Part shown: piece after piece, positions 12,101 to 22,912 of the stretch
Layout of the letters: each line of letters opens with the position of its first letter
Numbering within the stretch: position 1 is the first letter of the stretch
NCBI GenBank assembly: GCA_003116995.1
Contig: BDSL01000076.1
Location: forward strand, 248,001 to 312,000
Origin: Yamagishiella unicocca
Lineage: Eukaryota > Chlorophyta > Chlorophyceae > Chlamydomonadales > Volvocaceae
Direction of reading: 5' to 3'
Length of the DNA stretch: 64,000 bases
The notes under the pieces: model-generated
What the model was told of the DNA's origin: nothing
What the model saw: only the letters and a program-made list of their open reading frames with translations
Database searches by the model: none
Position numbers and translations under genes: made by a program

Positions 12101-13469
12101 CGTCGGGTTGTTACTAATGTAGTACCCCTGGCAGCGGTTGGGACACGGTTGGAGGTTGGGCGGTTGCGAGTTGGGGCCGAGCAGGTTGTCGGGTGCGCAT
12201 GGCAGGCACGCAGACAGCGGTGCTCCGGGCACTGGAACCAGCCAAGGCATCAACAGCTATGCGGTAAGGCTCCCACCTACCAAACCCGCCTCTGTCACGC
12301 TCTCCCCAGTCGCTGCCTCGCCCACCCACCCGTTCGTTCGCCAGTCCACCTACCTGAGCCAGGTGCATCGCCCCCCTCAACCCCGTCCAGTCCACATCGC
12401 CAGGCGGCTTGGGCCCGCTGCCCCACGCCGCCGCGGGAAGGACCCCGGCGGGAGGAGGCGCCGCGGGAGCAGGCGCCGGTGCCGCTGCGGCCGACGGTGC
12501 CGGCGGTGCCGCTGCGACCGCTGTTGCCGGGGGCGTTGAGGTCCCCGCCGCCGCTGCTGGCCCCGCCGCCGCGCCGTCCGCATGCTGCGTCCCCGCCTGG
12601 GCCTGCCGAGCCTCCCGCTGCTGCTGCTCCGTTCGCAAGTTATCTTCCATCGCCTAAACAAGATTGCCGGCACAAGAGTTTCCGGCGGGCGGTCAAGGGA
12701 GGAGACAGGGATGGATTTCCAACCCCCACGCAACCCCCAATCCCCAACCTCCGCACCACAGCCAGGGTTCGCGTTTGCTCGTCGTGCATCGCGTCAAAGC
12801 CGCTACCCACCTCCAGGTTGCCCAGCTCCGGCAGGCGCTGGGAGCTGAAGCTCGGCAGCAGCAGCGCTGCGTTTAGGAGCTGAAGCGGGATGCTGCTGAG
12901 CACGGCCAGCTGCAGGTCGTCCACGGAGGTCCAGTCGAAGCCGCTCCAGAGGTCGATGCCGGCCAGGTTGGCCAGGACGATGGCGGTGGTGCCGACCAGG
13001 CCGCTGTAGGCTGCTAGGGATGCTAGAGTCCGCTCCCCACCGCCGCTGGGGCCCCTGCCACCGCCGGCTCCACCACCGCCACCGCCACCGCCAAGATTCT
13101 TTGGCCGGACCGGCCGCGGCAGCAGCTTCGGACCATGCAACCCAAGGTCCTTGGCTTCGCCCGTATCGCCATCGGCGAGCAGAACTGCGGCTTGTGGCCG
13201 CGAGGCTGCCAGCGGGTTGGCATCGAGGGGTTCGACGCGACGGGAAACTAAGCTGGCTGAACACCTATTCAGGACCTACATTACAAAGGGTGTCATATGG
13301 GCTCTGGCTTATGTGGGTGCTTTATGAGGCTTGTGTGGCCGGCGACTCGCGAACCGCAGCGTGGCCTCGCGTGCAAGCCGTGGACCGTACTCACCAATCG
13401 ATAAGAGCTGGATATGGACGAATTGCTGCTTTGCACCGAGAGAAAACGGTGACGGCAGAACTGCTGCAT
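9101..13469 (-). CDS. Plastid-targeted polytopic membrane protein, possible CPBP/CAAX-protease relative (about 784 aa)
   Basis: Ten exons join in phase: 13469-13395, 13275-12811, 12653-12354, 12127-11993, 11840-11691, 11507-11240, 10989-10814, 10437-10312, 10141-10055 and 9673-9101 (TGA). Exon 1 encodes 25 residues rich in Ser, Arg and Gln with no acidic residue (MQQFCRHRFLSVQSS), typical of a chloroplast transit peptide. Membrane-like segments are AAYSGLVGTTAIVLANLAGI and SIPLQLLNAALLLP in exon 2, VALTWLASWL in exon 4, a long one in exon 6 (VCECAVAAATATFVVW) and VVLINGIFIATGGNLAASFG in exon 8. The GEMLYRG motif in exon 4 resembles the EExxxR motif of CPBP intramembrane proteases, but the first Glu is Gly and I could not place the later His motifs. 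The last exon is a Ser/Asn homopolymer-rich tail. The acceptor at 11841 (AAAAG) is the weakest junction; it was chosen because it alone keeps phase. Confidence 0.6.
11901..11934. repeat. (CA)n microsatellite in an intron
   Basis: An almost pure CA run interrupted by one CG lies in the intron between exons 4 and 5 of the minus-strand membrane-protein gene. On the coding strand it is a GT run near the 3' splice site. Confidence 0.9.
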
Positions 13470-16400
13470 GACGATGACGATGACGACCAAGCGAACTTAG
13501 GAGGACAGGCCCGGCAAATAAACTATATTGCAATAAAATACGCGAGTTCATCAATTTTCGCACGAACCCATATGGAAGCGGCTACAGGAAACAAGCACAA
13601 GCATTCACAGGCCGAAAACTGGACTCGCTACTATACCAGGCCACGACCAAGATACCTATAATCGCTAAGACACAAACATACGGTATTGGATTTCAGGCCC
13701 CCAACACATAACCCACGTACATTGACATCCACCCATCCGTACGCTTTGGCCATGGGCTCTCAAACCGAATGCCGCCTTCGCCAACGGGAACAAATGTCAT
13801 ATGCAACCAAACCAGGCGCAAGGGCACCTGTTCACTGTGATGCGTGGTTTGGTAACGATTGGCAGCGCGTCCCTGCACGTCCCTGCGTGGGAGGGCGTTG
13901 GGGAACACTTGCCTCGGCCCGGACTTGTGACCGCGGCATATTCCAGATACTAATGGGACGATTCCATTGAGCGTTATGGGCATGTGCGGGAGGGGTATCT
14001 AGTCAGGTGACGGCTGTAAAACCTGAGCACAGCCTGCAAGGGCCTGCAAGGGCCTTCAAGATGCATGCCAGGTGATACGAGGTACTGATCTGGGCAATAA
14101 CCCTTCCTAGTGTCACATGTGTTCGACACGGGCATACATGCATGCCTGTTGGCTTCGTGGAGAGTTACCTTGCTTGCTGCTCCATGCACTACCATAACAT
14201 GCCGTAACCAACCTTGCCACGAATGGCAAATGTACTATATTGCCAAGCACGAATAAGAAGAGTACTGTGCTCGATCGGAACCGTGGGTGTACGAGGATCG
14301 CATGGCATCATAACAAGCCATGCACTGCGCTAGAAGTGGCAACCCCAGTCGGGAGGCGGATGTCGCGACGAGGCACGACGGAGGAGGCACCCATGTGTTA
14401 TTGTAGCTGCATTCCGCGCTACGGCATCCCGTTTTGTGAGGCCGTCCATGTAGTTTGTGTGGTTGAACGTGTGCAAATGCAACGGGAAACGTCATTCCTT
14501 AGTGCCTGGAGACATTGTGCTCTGTACCGGTACTGAGATCAGATTTCCTAAGGCTCAACTAGGCAGCAGTATTTTGCACATATCATACTACCCAGAAGGG
14601 ACAGTGGAGTTAAGCACATATCATGCTACCCATAAGGGAACAGTGGAGCCCCCGCACCACCCCGTGTGACGACGCGGAAGTGTTCGTCCAGGGTCCAGCG
14701 CTGGCGCAAGCCGCCGGGTGGCCAACGTCCATGATAAGGCTCCGGCGGGAAGAATAGGGTGCGGAGTTACCCACTTGCCACATTCCGAATCCAAATCCAT
14801 AGCCCACCAAAGGGCTCCTAAGTATCAGTTCAAAGGTGATCTTCGTACCAAGGTTCGTTTGAGGCACATATTTCGTTTGAAGATTTCGGACAACCCAAGC
14901 GTCGACTATGACATCAACAAAACCCGTGCCACTAGGTAAACGCAAACTTCGAAATTTTGAATTTTACATACCCGCATAGTATCACACCGTGTTTAACATT
15001 TGGGGTCATATAAGTGGAAAAACCTTGCCACTTGTAGGAGAGGCTCCCGGCACGCGGCGGGTTGTCCCAAGGCCGCATGACAGCCGTTTGGGGGTAACCA
15101 TCCTGCTGGGAAGACAGTCTGCGTTCGCCCCGGTCCTTCCCTAGGGAGCCACGCATCTGGACTGAGACAGGGCCCCAGAAGCGTACGAGACACGCACGCT
15201 CAGCCCGGGGAGAGAACCCCGAATGACCCCCATGCTCCTTGCCGCGTGAGAGGCAGTGAGAGGGGAGGAGCCCCAAGCCAGGCATGCACTGCATACGCAC
15301 GCGCTGCTAACCTGGACTGTGGGTCGGCCGCCTGAGACTACCGCTTGCAAGTCCCTATGCTGGCAAGCTAGGGCGAGGCCGGTGACGAGTCCGCTGCTGA
15401 AGAAGGCAGTTGACGTGCGAGGTGGGCCGCTAGGGCCTGGTAACATCATTTATTGTAGGCAGCAATTGATGCCATTGCTAACTACTAAGAGAATGCAGCG
15501 GTTCGAGGTCTTTGGCCCCAGTTGGGCCAGAATGGGTCGGCGGTCCGAGCGGGCGACGTCGCGACCGCCCCCCATTTCTCTAGCCTCTTCAGCTGATTCG
15601 CAACGAATGGCGTTGCCGTCGACCAGACCGAATGGCGTTGTTGCCGGCCAGGCTGAGGTATTGTAGCCCCCTCGACTGCTGCATTTCGGAAATGTCTGGG
15701 CCTCCCAATCCATCCTATCGTTGAGAAATTGGCATCTTGTTACTGTCGTTAATTGCTGAGGTTGTTACGGTTGGGTGCAACTAACAAAACGCAAGTACCA
15801 GCTGGAAAAAAACGCAGGATTCCGGTACTGGCATTACACGTTTGGCAGTCGTCTTGCCTCCACATATACCGATGCGGCGATGCCGAATAACACGCTTGAG
15901 GGTTGTACAAACTATCGGCAACAGGGGCCGAAATCGACTATTTTCGCGCAACGCAAGCCATCGTCATCTTCTTTTCGCGCAACGCAAGCCATCGTCATCC
16001 AAATCGCGTGAACTAGTGTCTTACAGAACGTATGTCCAGAACTGTACCAACCCTTGGCAACCCAACGGAAAAATATAAAACGGCATCGAGCACTCCGAAC
16101 CCATACGCGACCCTCGCTCTGAAGACAAGCACGTTGAAAGAAGTTACGATGATGACCCAGAGGGCCCTAAAACGCCCTACACGAAAGCAAGGTTACCATA
16201 TTGGAAGCCCAGGCGATGTGGAGGTTACGTAAAATGAGCAAACAGGCTGAGCAACATTTGAACCCAACTTTGCAGCCACCGTAGCGCACATGGTGCAGTA
16301 AAGCAAAGCAAAGCAAAGCGCGCGCAGGGCCCCAACCGTCTGCGGCCGTTACTTCCACTATCAGTCACGGATGCCGGCATCATGCCCACGCCGCCTGCTT

Positions 16401-17136
16401 GCCTTCTAAACACGCATTCAACAGGAGCTACTGGCAGCCTCACTAGTACGGCCCCCAGCTCGCAAAAACAGGTTGCCGTGCGCTGCCTCTAGTCTCGGCC
16501 GAACCACCGCCTGGGTTCGGAGGAGAATGAAGCTAGGAACAACTAGTGCTGCGGCACCCCCAGTGCAATACCCTCAGGTGACCGGTCCACGCTTTTTATG
16601 TACCGCACGGTAAGATACATAAATACACTTATTGCAAAAGACCTGGTCGTCGTTTCCTCGACGCAGTCCGTGTCTTGTCCGCTGAAGGAAAGAGAGTCGC
16701 GACCGCCCATGAATGCACTTCGCCTCCTGGAGGCGTAGATACAAATGATGCGACCCGCGGGTCGGGCCCAGAAACTTTATTTAACCGCCCCCTGGCGCCG
16801 CTCTGTGCCATCATGTTGGCCGGTTCGTGCGGGGGTCGATCTAGGGTAGGAAAGGTTGGGGGTCCTGGCTCCGAAACATCATAGCGGACTGGGTCTCATC
16901 CGAGCACTCACCCACCCCACAACCAAGATCAACCAACTACCGGTAATTGCCCTATCACCCAGCTGTCATATCACCCAGCGCGCAAAACTCCCCAAACCCA
17001 CAACTCCGAAGCCCCTTCTCTCCTCCCCAACTCCTTACCGCACCCACCACCATCCTCCACGTCCTCATCCTCACCACCACCGCCATCACCATCCTCCTCA
17101 CCGCGAACAGGCACCCGGCCCTGCCCGCCTCCTCCC
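13470..17136. other. 3.7-kb gene-poor interval
   Basis: This interval separates the 5' end of one minus-strand gene from the 3' end of another. I find no exon with paired splice sites and biased third positions. Base composition is less GC-rich than the genes. It contains small tandem repeats: a period near 38 bp at 14577-14648, and two copies of a 31-bp unit at 15941-16001. There is also a short AGCAA run near 16300. The CG-rich block at about 15,000-15,660 could be an old mobile element, but no terminal repeats or protein similarity are visible. Confidence 0.4.
15941..16001. repeat. 31-bp tandem duplication
   Basis: TTTTCGCGCAACGCAAGCCA and the following TCGTCATC occur at 15941 and again at 15972, giving two copies at a 31-bp period in intergenic DNA. 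Confidence 0.8.
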
Positions 17137-20100
17137 TCACTCATTCCCGCCGGCGGCGACCTGCCGCTGCACCCGCTCGATGTGCTCTTGCCGTTGCTCC
17201 GCGCGCGCCGCCTCGCCGCGTCGTGCCCTGCCCGCCGCCTCTCGTTGGTATAGCTCCAGCGCCTCCGAGGGGCGGCCCAGCGCCTCCAGGACCACCCCCA
17301 GGTTCCAGGTGGAAGTGAGGGTGTCGGGGTGGTCGGGGCCCAGAGCCGCCTCCCAGCCACCGAGGGCACGCCTGAGGTGGCGGGGTGGCCGCGGCAATGA
17401 GGTGGGGTGCGAGGAGCAGTGCGGGGTGAGCGAGAAAGAGCCGGCGGTGGCGGCGAAGCATCGGCGGAGGCGGCGGAGGCGACGAAGCGGCGACGGCGGC
17501 GGCGGCGAAGCAGTGACGGAGCGGTGGCAGTGCGGAAAGGTTTGCTGAGCGTAGATACCCAGGTTGAGATCAGGACACTCGACTGCGGCACGGAGGGAGC
17601 CAGGCCAGGGAGCTACGGCGTGTAGCGCACCAGGATGGCGGCGCAAAACAGGTGGGGTAGCGCGAAGGCAAAACGGGTGTGGGTAGCGAGAAGGCAAAAC
17701 GGGGTGGGGCGGGGCGTCCTGGCAGTGCCTGCAGGAGTCCCGGAGGGGCCTGCAGGAGCACTCGCCCACCTGAACAGGGGCTCCGCCTCCGCGTACTCCC
17801 CCCGCGTCTGCAGCAGCACCGCCAGGTTGTTGACCGAGCCCAAGGTGTCCGGGTGCTCGGCCCCCAGAGCCGCCTCGCGCCCCGCCAGCGCCCGCCGGAA
17901 CAGCGGGTCCGCTGCATCCAGCTCACCGCGGGACTGCAGCAGCGCAGCCAGGTTGTTGACGGAGGAAAGCGTGTCCGGGTGGTCGGGGCCCAGGCCCTGC
18001 TCGCAGCCCTCCAGCGCGCGCCTGAGGGGCAAGGGAGCGGCGGTCGGTCGGTAATGTGGGTGTGGCGGGGGGTGATGGAAGCACACGGGTAACGGAAAAA
18101 GAGGGAGGTGCGCGCGGGCCTGATACTGTCGCCGCGCGATGAGGAGCGGGGCCGCCGAGGAGGGTCAGTCACTTCAGGGGCCAGGGGTGCTGCTATTGCT
18201 GCATGGAGGGATGCAGGCAGCCGGTGCTGTTATTGCTGCATGGAGGGATGCAGGCAGCCGGGCAGGAATGCCGGCTCAGTGGGAGGGAGGGAGCCTCGTG
18301 TACCTGTACAGCGCCTCCGCCGCCTCCACCTTGGCCTCCGCCTTGAGCACCACCGCCAGGTTGTTGACTGCTCCGAGCGTGTCGTGACTGTCCGGCCCCA
18401 GCGCCGCCTCGTAGCCCTCCAGCGCCCGCCGGTACAGCGCCTCAGCCTCCTCCAGCTGCGAGCCGCCCTGCACCCTCAGCACGTGCGCCAGGTTGTTGAC
18501 TGCGGACAACGTGTCACGGCATTCGCAGCCCAGGGAGGCCTCGTAGGCGGCCAGGGCTCGCCGGAAAGCCGACTCCGCCTCCGTCTGCGCGCAGGGATTG
18601 CAAGGAAAACCGTGTACGAAAGGAAAACCCGTGTACGAACCCGTGTAGGAAAGGAAAACCGCGCGCAGGGGTGGGGACGCGTGTATGTTTTGGGCGGAGG
18701 GGTTGCGAGGAAATCCCGTGTAGGAAGGAAAAAACGTTTGGGGCGGAGGGGGGAATGGCATAAGAAACGGTTACACGACATGGGTAGGATCGCGGAGAGG
18801 GGGGAGAGGGGGTATGAGGAGGGTGACGAGGGTGAGGAGTAGGTAAGGAGGGAAGGGCCGGCGGCGGGTGCTGTGTGTTTTTGTTTCCGGAAGGCATATG
18901 TTGACACGGCGGGGAAGGTGCGGAGTGCTTCATGTCCCTCCCATGCGCCAACTCAAGGACGACCCTCCCAACGGTACTTAACGACACAACTCAGATGTAT
19001 TTGGCTCCGAGCGCTTCCCTTCAAACGGTTAGTGCCAATTTGATTATAGTACTGCGTTTTCCTCAGTACTGCGTTTTTCTACGACGTGGAGATGTGGAGA
19101 TGTGGAGACGTCTACCCTGATACCAAGGCACCGCAGCGCCCCCGGCCTCCTCGCCCCACCCACCAGCCTGCCCTGCTGCTCCAGCAACATCCCCAGCGCC
19201 TCCAGCGACGCCGCCGTCTCGTGATGCGTCGCCCCCAGCGCCCGCTCGTGCGCGCTCAGCACCCTCCGCAGCAGCGGCTCCGCCTCCGTCAGCTTGCCGT
19301 GGTCGTGAAGGAGCGACGCCAGGTTGGCGGCGGAGGTGAGCGTCTCAGGGTGCTCCGTACCTAGCGCAGCCTCCGTCGCCGCCAGCACCCGACGGAAGAG
19401 CACCTCCGCCTCGGCCATGCGACCCAGCACCTCCAGTAACCGGGCAGCGCGGTCGAGCCGGAAGATGGACGCCGCCGACCAGACGGCGTCGTCGTCGTCG
19501 CCGCCGACCTCCGCCGCCGCCGTCAACGCCGCCGCCGCCGCCAGGCCGCCGCTCTCCAGCCGCCGCTGGTCCCGCCGCGCCTCCGCCAGGACGCTGCTCA
19601 CCAGCGCGTTGCGTAAGGCCCTCGAGGCGTCGGCGGCGTCCTCGCCGCCGCCGAGAAGCTCCTTCGTGAGGAGCTGGAAGAGGCTAGGCGTGTGACTCGC
19701 GGCCGCTGCAGCGGAGACGTCCAGGTCGGCGATGGCCTGTGAATGGGAGGTTGGGGGTCACAAAAATCCCTGGTTACTCGACGTGGGAAGTGGGGGTTGG
19801 GGGACGTGGAAGGGGGTAACGATAGGAAACCCGTGCGTCGGCACTGAATAGAGAAACTAGGAAGCGGGGCGTTGGGCGCCCAGGTTGCAGTGTATTGGGC
19901 CCAGTGGGTCAGGAGGGCTCAGGCGGAGCAGCGACGTGGCATAGGGGGCACGCAGGCGGTCAGAAAGCAGTGGTGGAGCGAGACCAGGTGGGATCAGGTG
20001 GGGCGGAGACTCAACAGATGGAGCAGCACCAATCATCGACAGCTTGGCCCCCCTATCCCCAGCTCCACCTTCGCTCCAAAACACACACAAAGACGCGCAC

Positions 20101-21574
20101 CCTCCCGCCCTCTCTCCCCTCCCCCACTGGAGAAGCAGCTCACATGGCGGAGGCTCTCGAAGTCCAGGTCGTACGTCAACACCCGCAGCGGCCGCCCCTC
20201 GACGCCCGCCAGCCGCAGCTCGTACAGGCACCACAGCCTAGTCAGCGCCATCCCCTCATCATCTAGGACGAGCAACACCGACTCGGCGCCCTCCATTGCC
20301 TCCCGGACCGCTGCTAAATCCGCCTCCGAAACCGCGGCAACACTCGCGTCGCCGTCGCGGCCGTCGCTGCTGCCGCGGCTCCGCTGGCCCACCGCCAGCA
20401 CATCCAGCCACACAAACGCGTCGCCTCCCGCCTGGCGCCCCTCGTGCTGCGCCTGCTGCGCCTCCATCGCGAAGTGCTTGCGCAGCATGGCCACGGTGTC
20501 CGGGAAGGGCTGCGAGTGCGCGTGGATTACGTAATGGTACGGCCGCCCCATCGACACGGCGGCGGTGCCCGGCGGGCTGCCGCCTCCGCTGAGGAGGAGG
20601 TCCGCGTAGGTGCCGCATGACTGGGCGGCTGGCGCCACCAGCTGCTGCGCCACTTCGCCGGTAGTGATGTCGGAGCTGGGCAGCGAGGCAGCGAAGGAAT
20701 CCAGCCAGGCTAGGGACACGGCCCTCTGCGGGGAGTAGGGTTTCAGGGATTTGGGTGAGGGGAGTGAGTGGGGCGCGCGGTTCGTGTTCGCGCAAAACAG
20801 TGGTCGGAGGTTGTGTGTGCACCAACGAGTTGGGCACACCGCCGCGGGCGTTTGCGGGAAAACCGTGTTTTTGCGGTTGTGGGTTTGCAAGGAAAGCCCG
20901 TGTGCGAAAGATAAACCGTGTGCGGTTGTGGGGGCGGGGGTATATGACAGCCCGTCCCCAGGCGTGCGGATCGCTGCTGATGGTGTGTGGTCGGGAGGGA
21001 GGGTTACGTCTGGCATCAGGGGCGGCCATTGCTGGCGGCAGGGGTGATAGGAGGCCGGCGCCAGGCTGGTGGGAGGCGATCAGTGCGCAGCAAGGGAGGG
21101 CAGTGCAGTGCCGTGGAGGATGCGAATGAGAAGAGCCCATTGCGGTTGCGGTCTCGCTACACATGGGTAGTACGGAGGCGGGAAAGGTTCGGGGCGGCTC
21201 GCCGGGGTTGGCTGTAGCCTTGCCAATACGAGAATAACGCTCCTCAGCAATGGACGTAGCTGGTAAGACCTTGAGTTAGATCGACTGGATACGTACCTCG
21301 GATGCTTTCGCTGCTTTGGCCACAGCTACAGGGGGGGGGGGCTCCGCAGGTTGGGGCGCGGCGAGCTCGCTGTTCGAAGGCCGCGGGCTCGGTGCGCTGG
21401 TCCCACCAGCTGTGCTAGATGAAGAAATAGGCGCCGGCTGGGGCACGCCATCTTTGGGAGTCGAGGCGCCACAGCCCTAAGGGGCAGCAGCGGGGGAGGA
21501 CGCGAGCTGACGGCCCGGCGCCGTAGCGGAAAGTACATCCTGTCTCGCACATCTTTGCTAAGATTACTTACCAT
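17137..21574 (-). CDS. Probably N-myristoylated TIR-like/tetratricopeptide (kinesin-light-chain-type) repeat protein, 701 aa
   Basis: Exons are 21574-21572, 21476-21297, 20725-20144, 19736-19164, 18584-18304, 18021-17770 and 17371-17137 (TGA); every junction keeps phase. Exon 1 is only the ATG, followed at once by GTAAGT. Splicing yields MGCGASTPK, with Gly2 and Cys3 suited to myristoylation and palmitoylation. Residues 10-61 are a Pro/Ser/Ala linker. Residues 62-255 form a globular domain (YVIHAHSQPF, then FVWLDVLAVGQ, then VLLVLDDEGMALTRLWCLYE) of a TIR-like type often seen upstream of repeats in volvocine proteins. Residues 256-701 carry TPR units of about 42 residues with the kinesin-light-chain signature (GPDHPDTLSSVNNLAALLQ and variants), ending in a basic/acidic helix. 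Expected role: membrane-attached protein-protein interaction or signalling scaffold. The partner and any enzymatic activity are unknown. Confidence 0.82.
18598..18745. repeat. Cluster of the intronic ACCCGTG module
   Basis: This intron of the TPR gene contains at least three copies of the motif GGAAAACCCGTGTACGAA or close variants (18601-18632, 18648-18662, 18713-18732). The module is shared with introns of unrelated genes in the window; see the findings. Confidence 0.65.
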
Positions 21575-22912
21575 GATTTAGTTACGACGGCACTTGGGGG
21601 AGTTTTGCAGGTTGCCGTCTCTATTCATTTGGCGACCAGGCTGGCGACATGTGTTGGCCGACGGTCCGGTGCCGCGTTGCAATGGCGTCACTAAGTTTAT
21701 TTGGTTACGGCTTCAATGGCCTGTTAAGTGATGGTGCAAAGTAGCATCACAAGTTTTGAAATATTGTACGCGACAGCAGACGTCAAGCGCTAACGCGGCG
21801 ACATACCGGGTAACTGAATGATGCACAGTTTTCGTGTAAGTGCCTGGTGTTAACGGTTTGTTCTGATAGCGGAATGTTTCTACCTCTTTATTCGAAGTCG
21901 AAACTTGCGTCTCGGTCTGTTCACCCAGGTTCAACGGTAAAGCTTTTCAGATAACGGCAATACTACGTTCCACGCTAAAATCCCTTGAATAGGTAGTGCT
22001 TGCGCAACAAATGCATGCTGCTGACAGGGCTCGTACTTGCCAAGTGTACTGGCAACTGTCCGCCACGCTGCGGCCCGCCCTCACCCGTCCTCCCGCACGC
22101 TGCCGGTTTGCCTTGTCCAAATATTTTGCGCATAAACAATTTGGTCTTTAAGCAGCTTTTGACTAATCCAGGCCTCAAGCATACAGGTATGGCACCTGTG
22201 AGGCAAACTTCCAGTCTATCGCAAATCGGACAACTATACACATGCGCAACCTATGCCGCAACTAAATAGCGCTCGATGGCGCCACAACCGCCATCCTCGA
22301 CAATGCATGGCTGAACTTCCGTGCTCCCGACGGGGTCCCGCGGATAGACACCGGTACGGACGGATCCGTCCATCATCCCCGGCCTCACCTATCTCTTCTG
22401 CACCTCAGATCGCGACCGCTAGAGCGACATCCGCAACATAGGGCGCTAGTATCCATACTCTACGCAGGCCCATACAAGAGAAAAAAGCAGGCGCACGCAC
22501 GGGCACACAGAAGCAGCTCCAGCGCTCTCGGCTGCGGCGGCAGCTACCATACATGTGACTTCGTGGGCCAAAGGCAGGCTAGCAACTAGCTTAGCACTAC
22601 ATTTCTGGGCAATACATGCGTACACCAAGAGGATTTCATGCTCGCATCATCCTCCAATTACGACCTGACACGGCCTCGCCACCCACCGCCCCAAAACCAC
22701 CGACAACATCACCGTCCCTCATCACAAATTGCGTGTTGCTCTACGGAACCACCCGACAACAAAATTAGCACAGAAGGTGAGGCAACAAACCCACAGTTTT
22801 GAACACAAACACCACCACCATCTCCATCTCCACCTTCTCTGCCGCGATGACTTTCCCCCGACCATAGCCGTCATCTTGATTCCATCCTGAAGCCTTCGGC
22901 TCGCTCAGGCCC
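21575..22912. other. Spacer between TPR gene 5' end and HMG-CoA lyase 3' end
   Basis: The minus-strand promoter and 5' UTR of the TPR gene, plus the 3' UTR of the lyase gene, must lie here. No exon, strong TATA box or repeat was recognised. Confidence 0.4.

Noticed and set aside
15000..15670. CG-rich block that might be a mobile element or gene
   Set aside because: I found no terminal repeats, target duplication, splice pairs or recognisable protein, so only the interval is noted.
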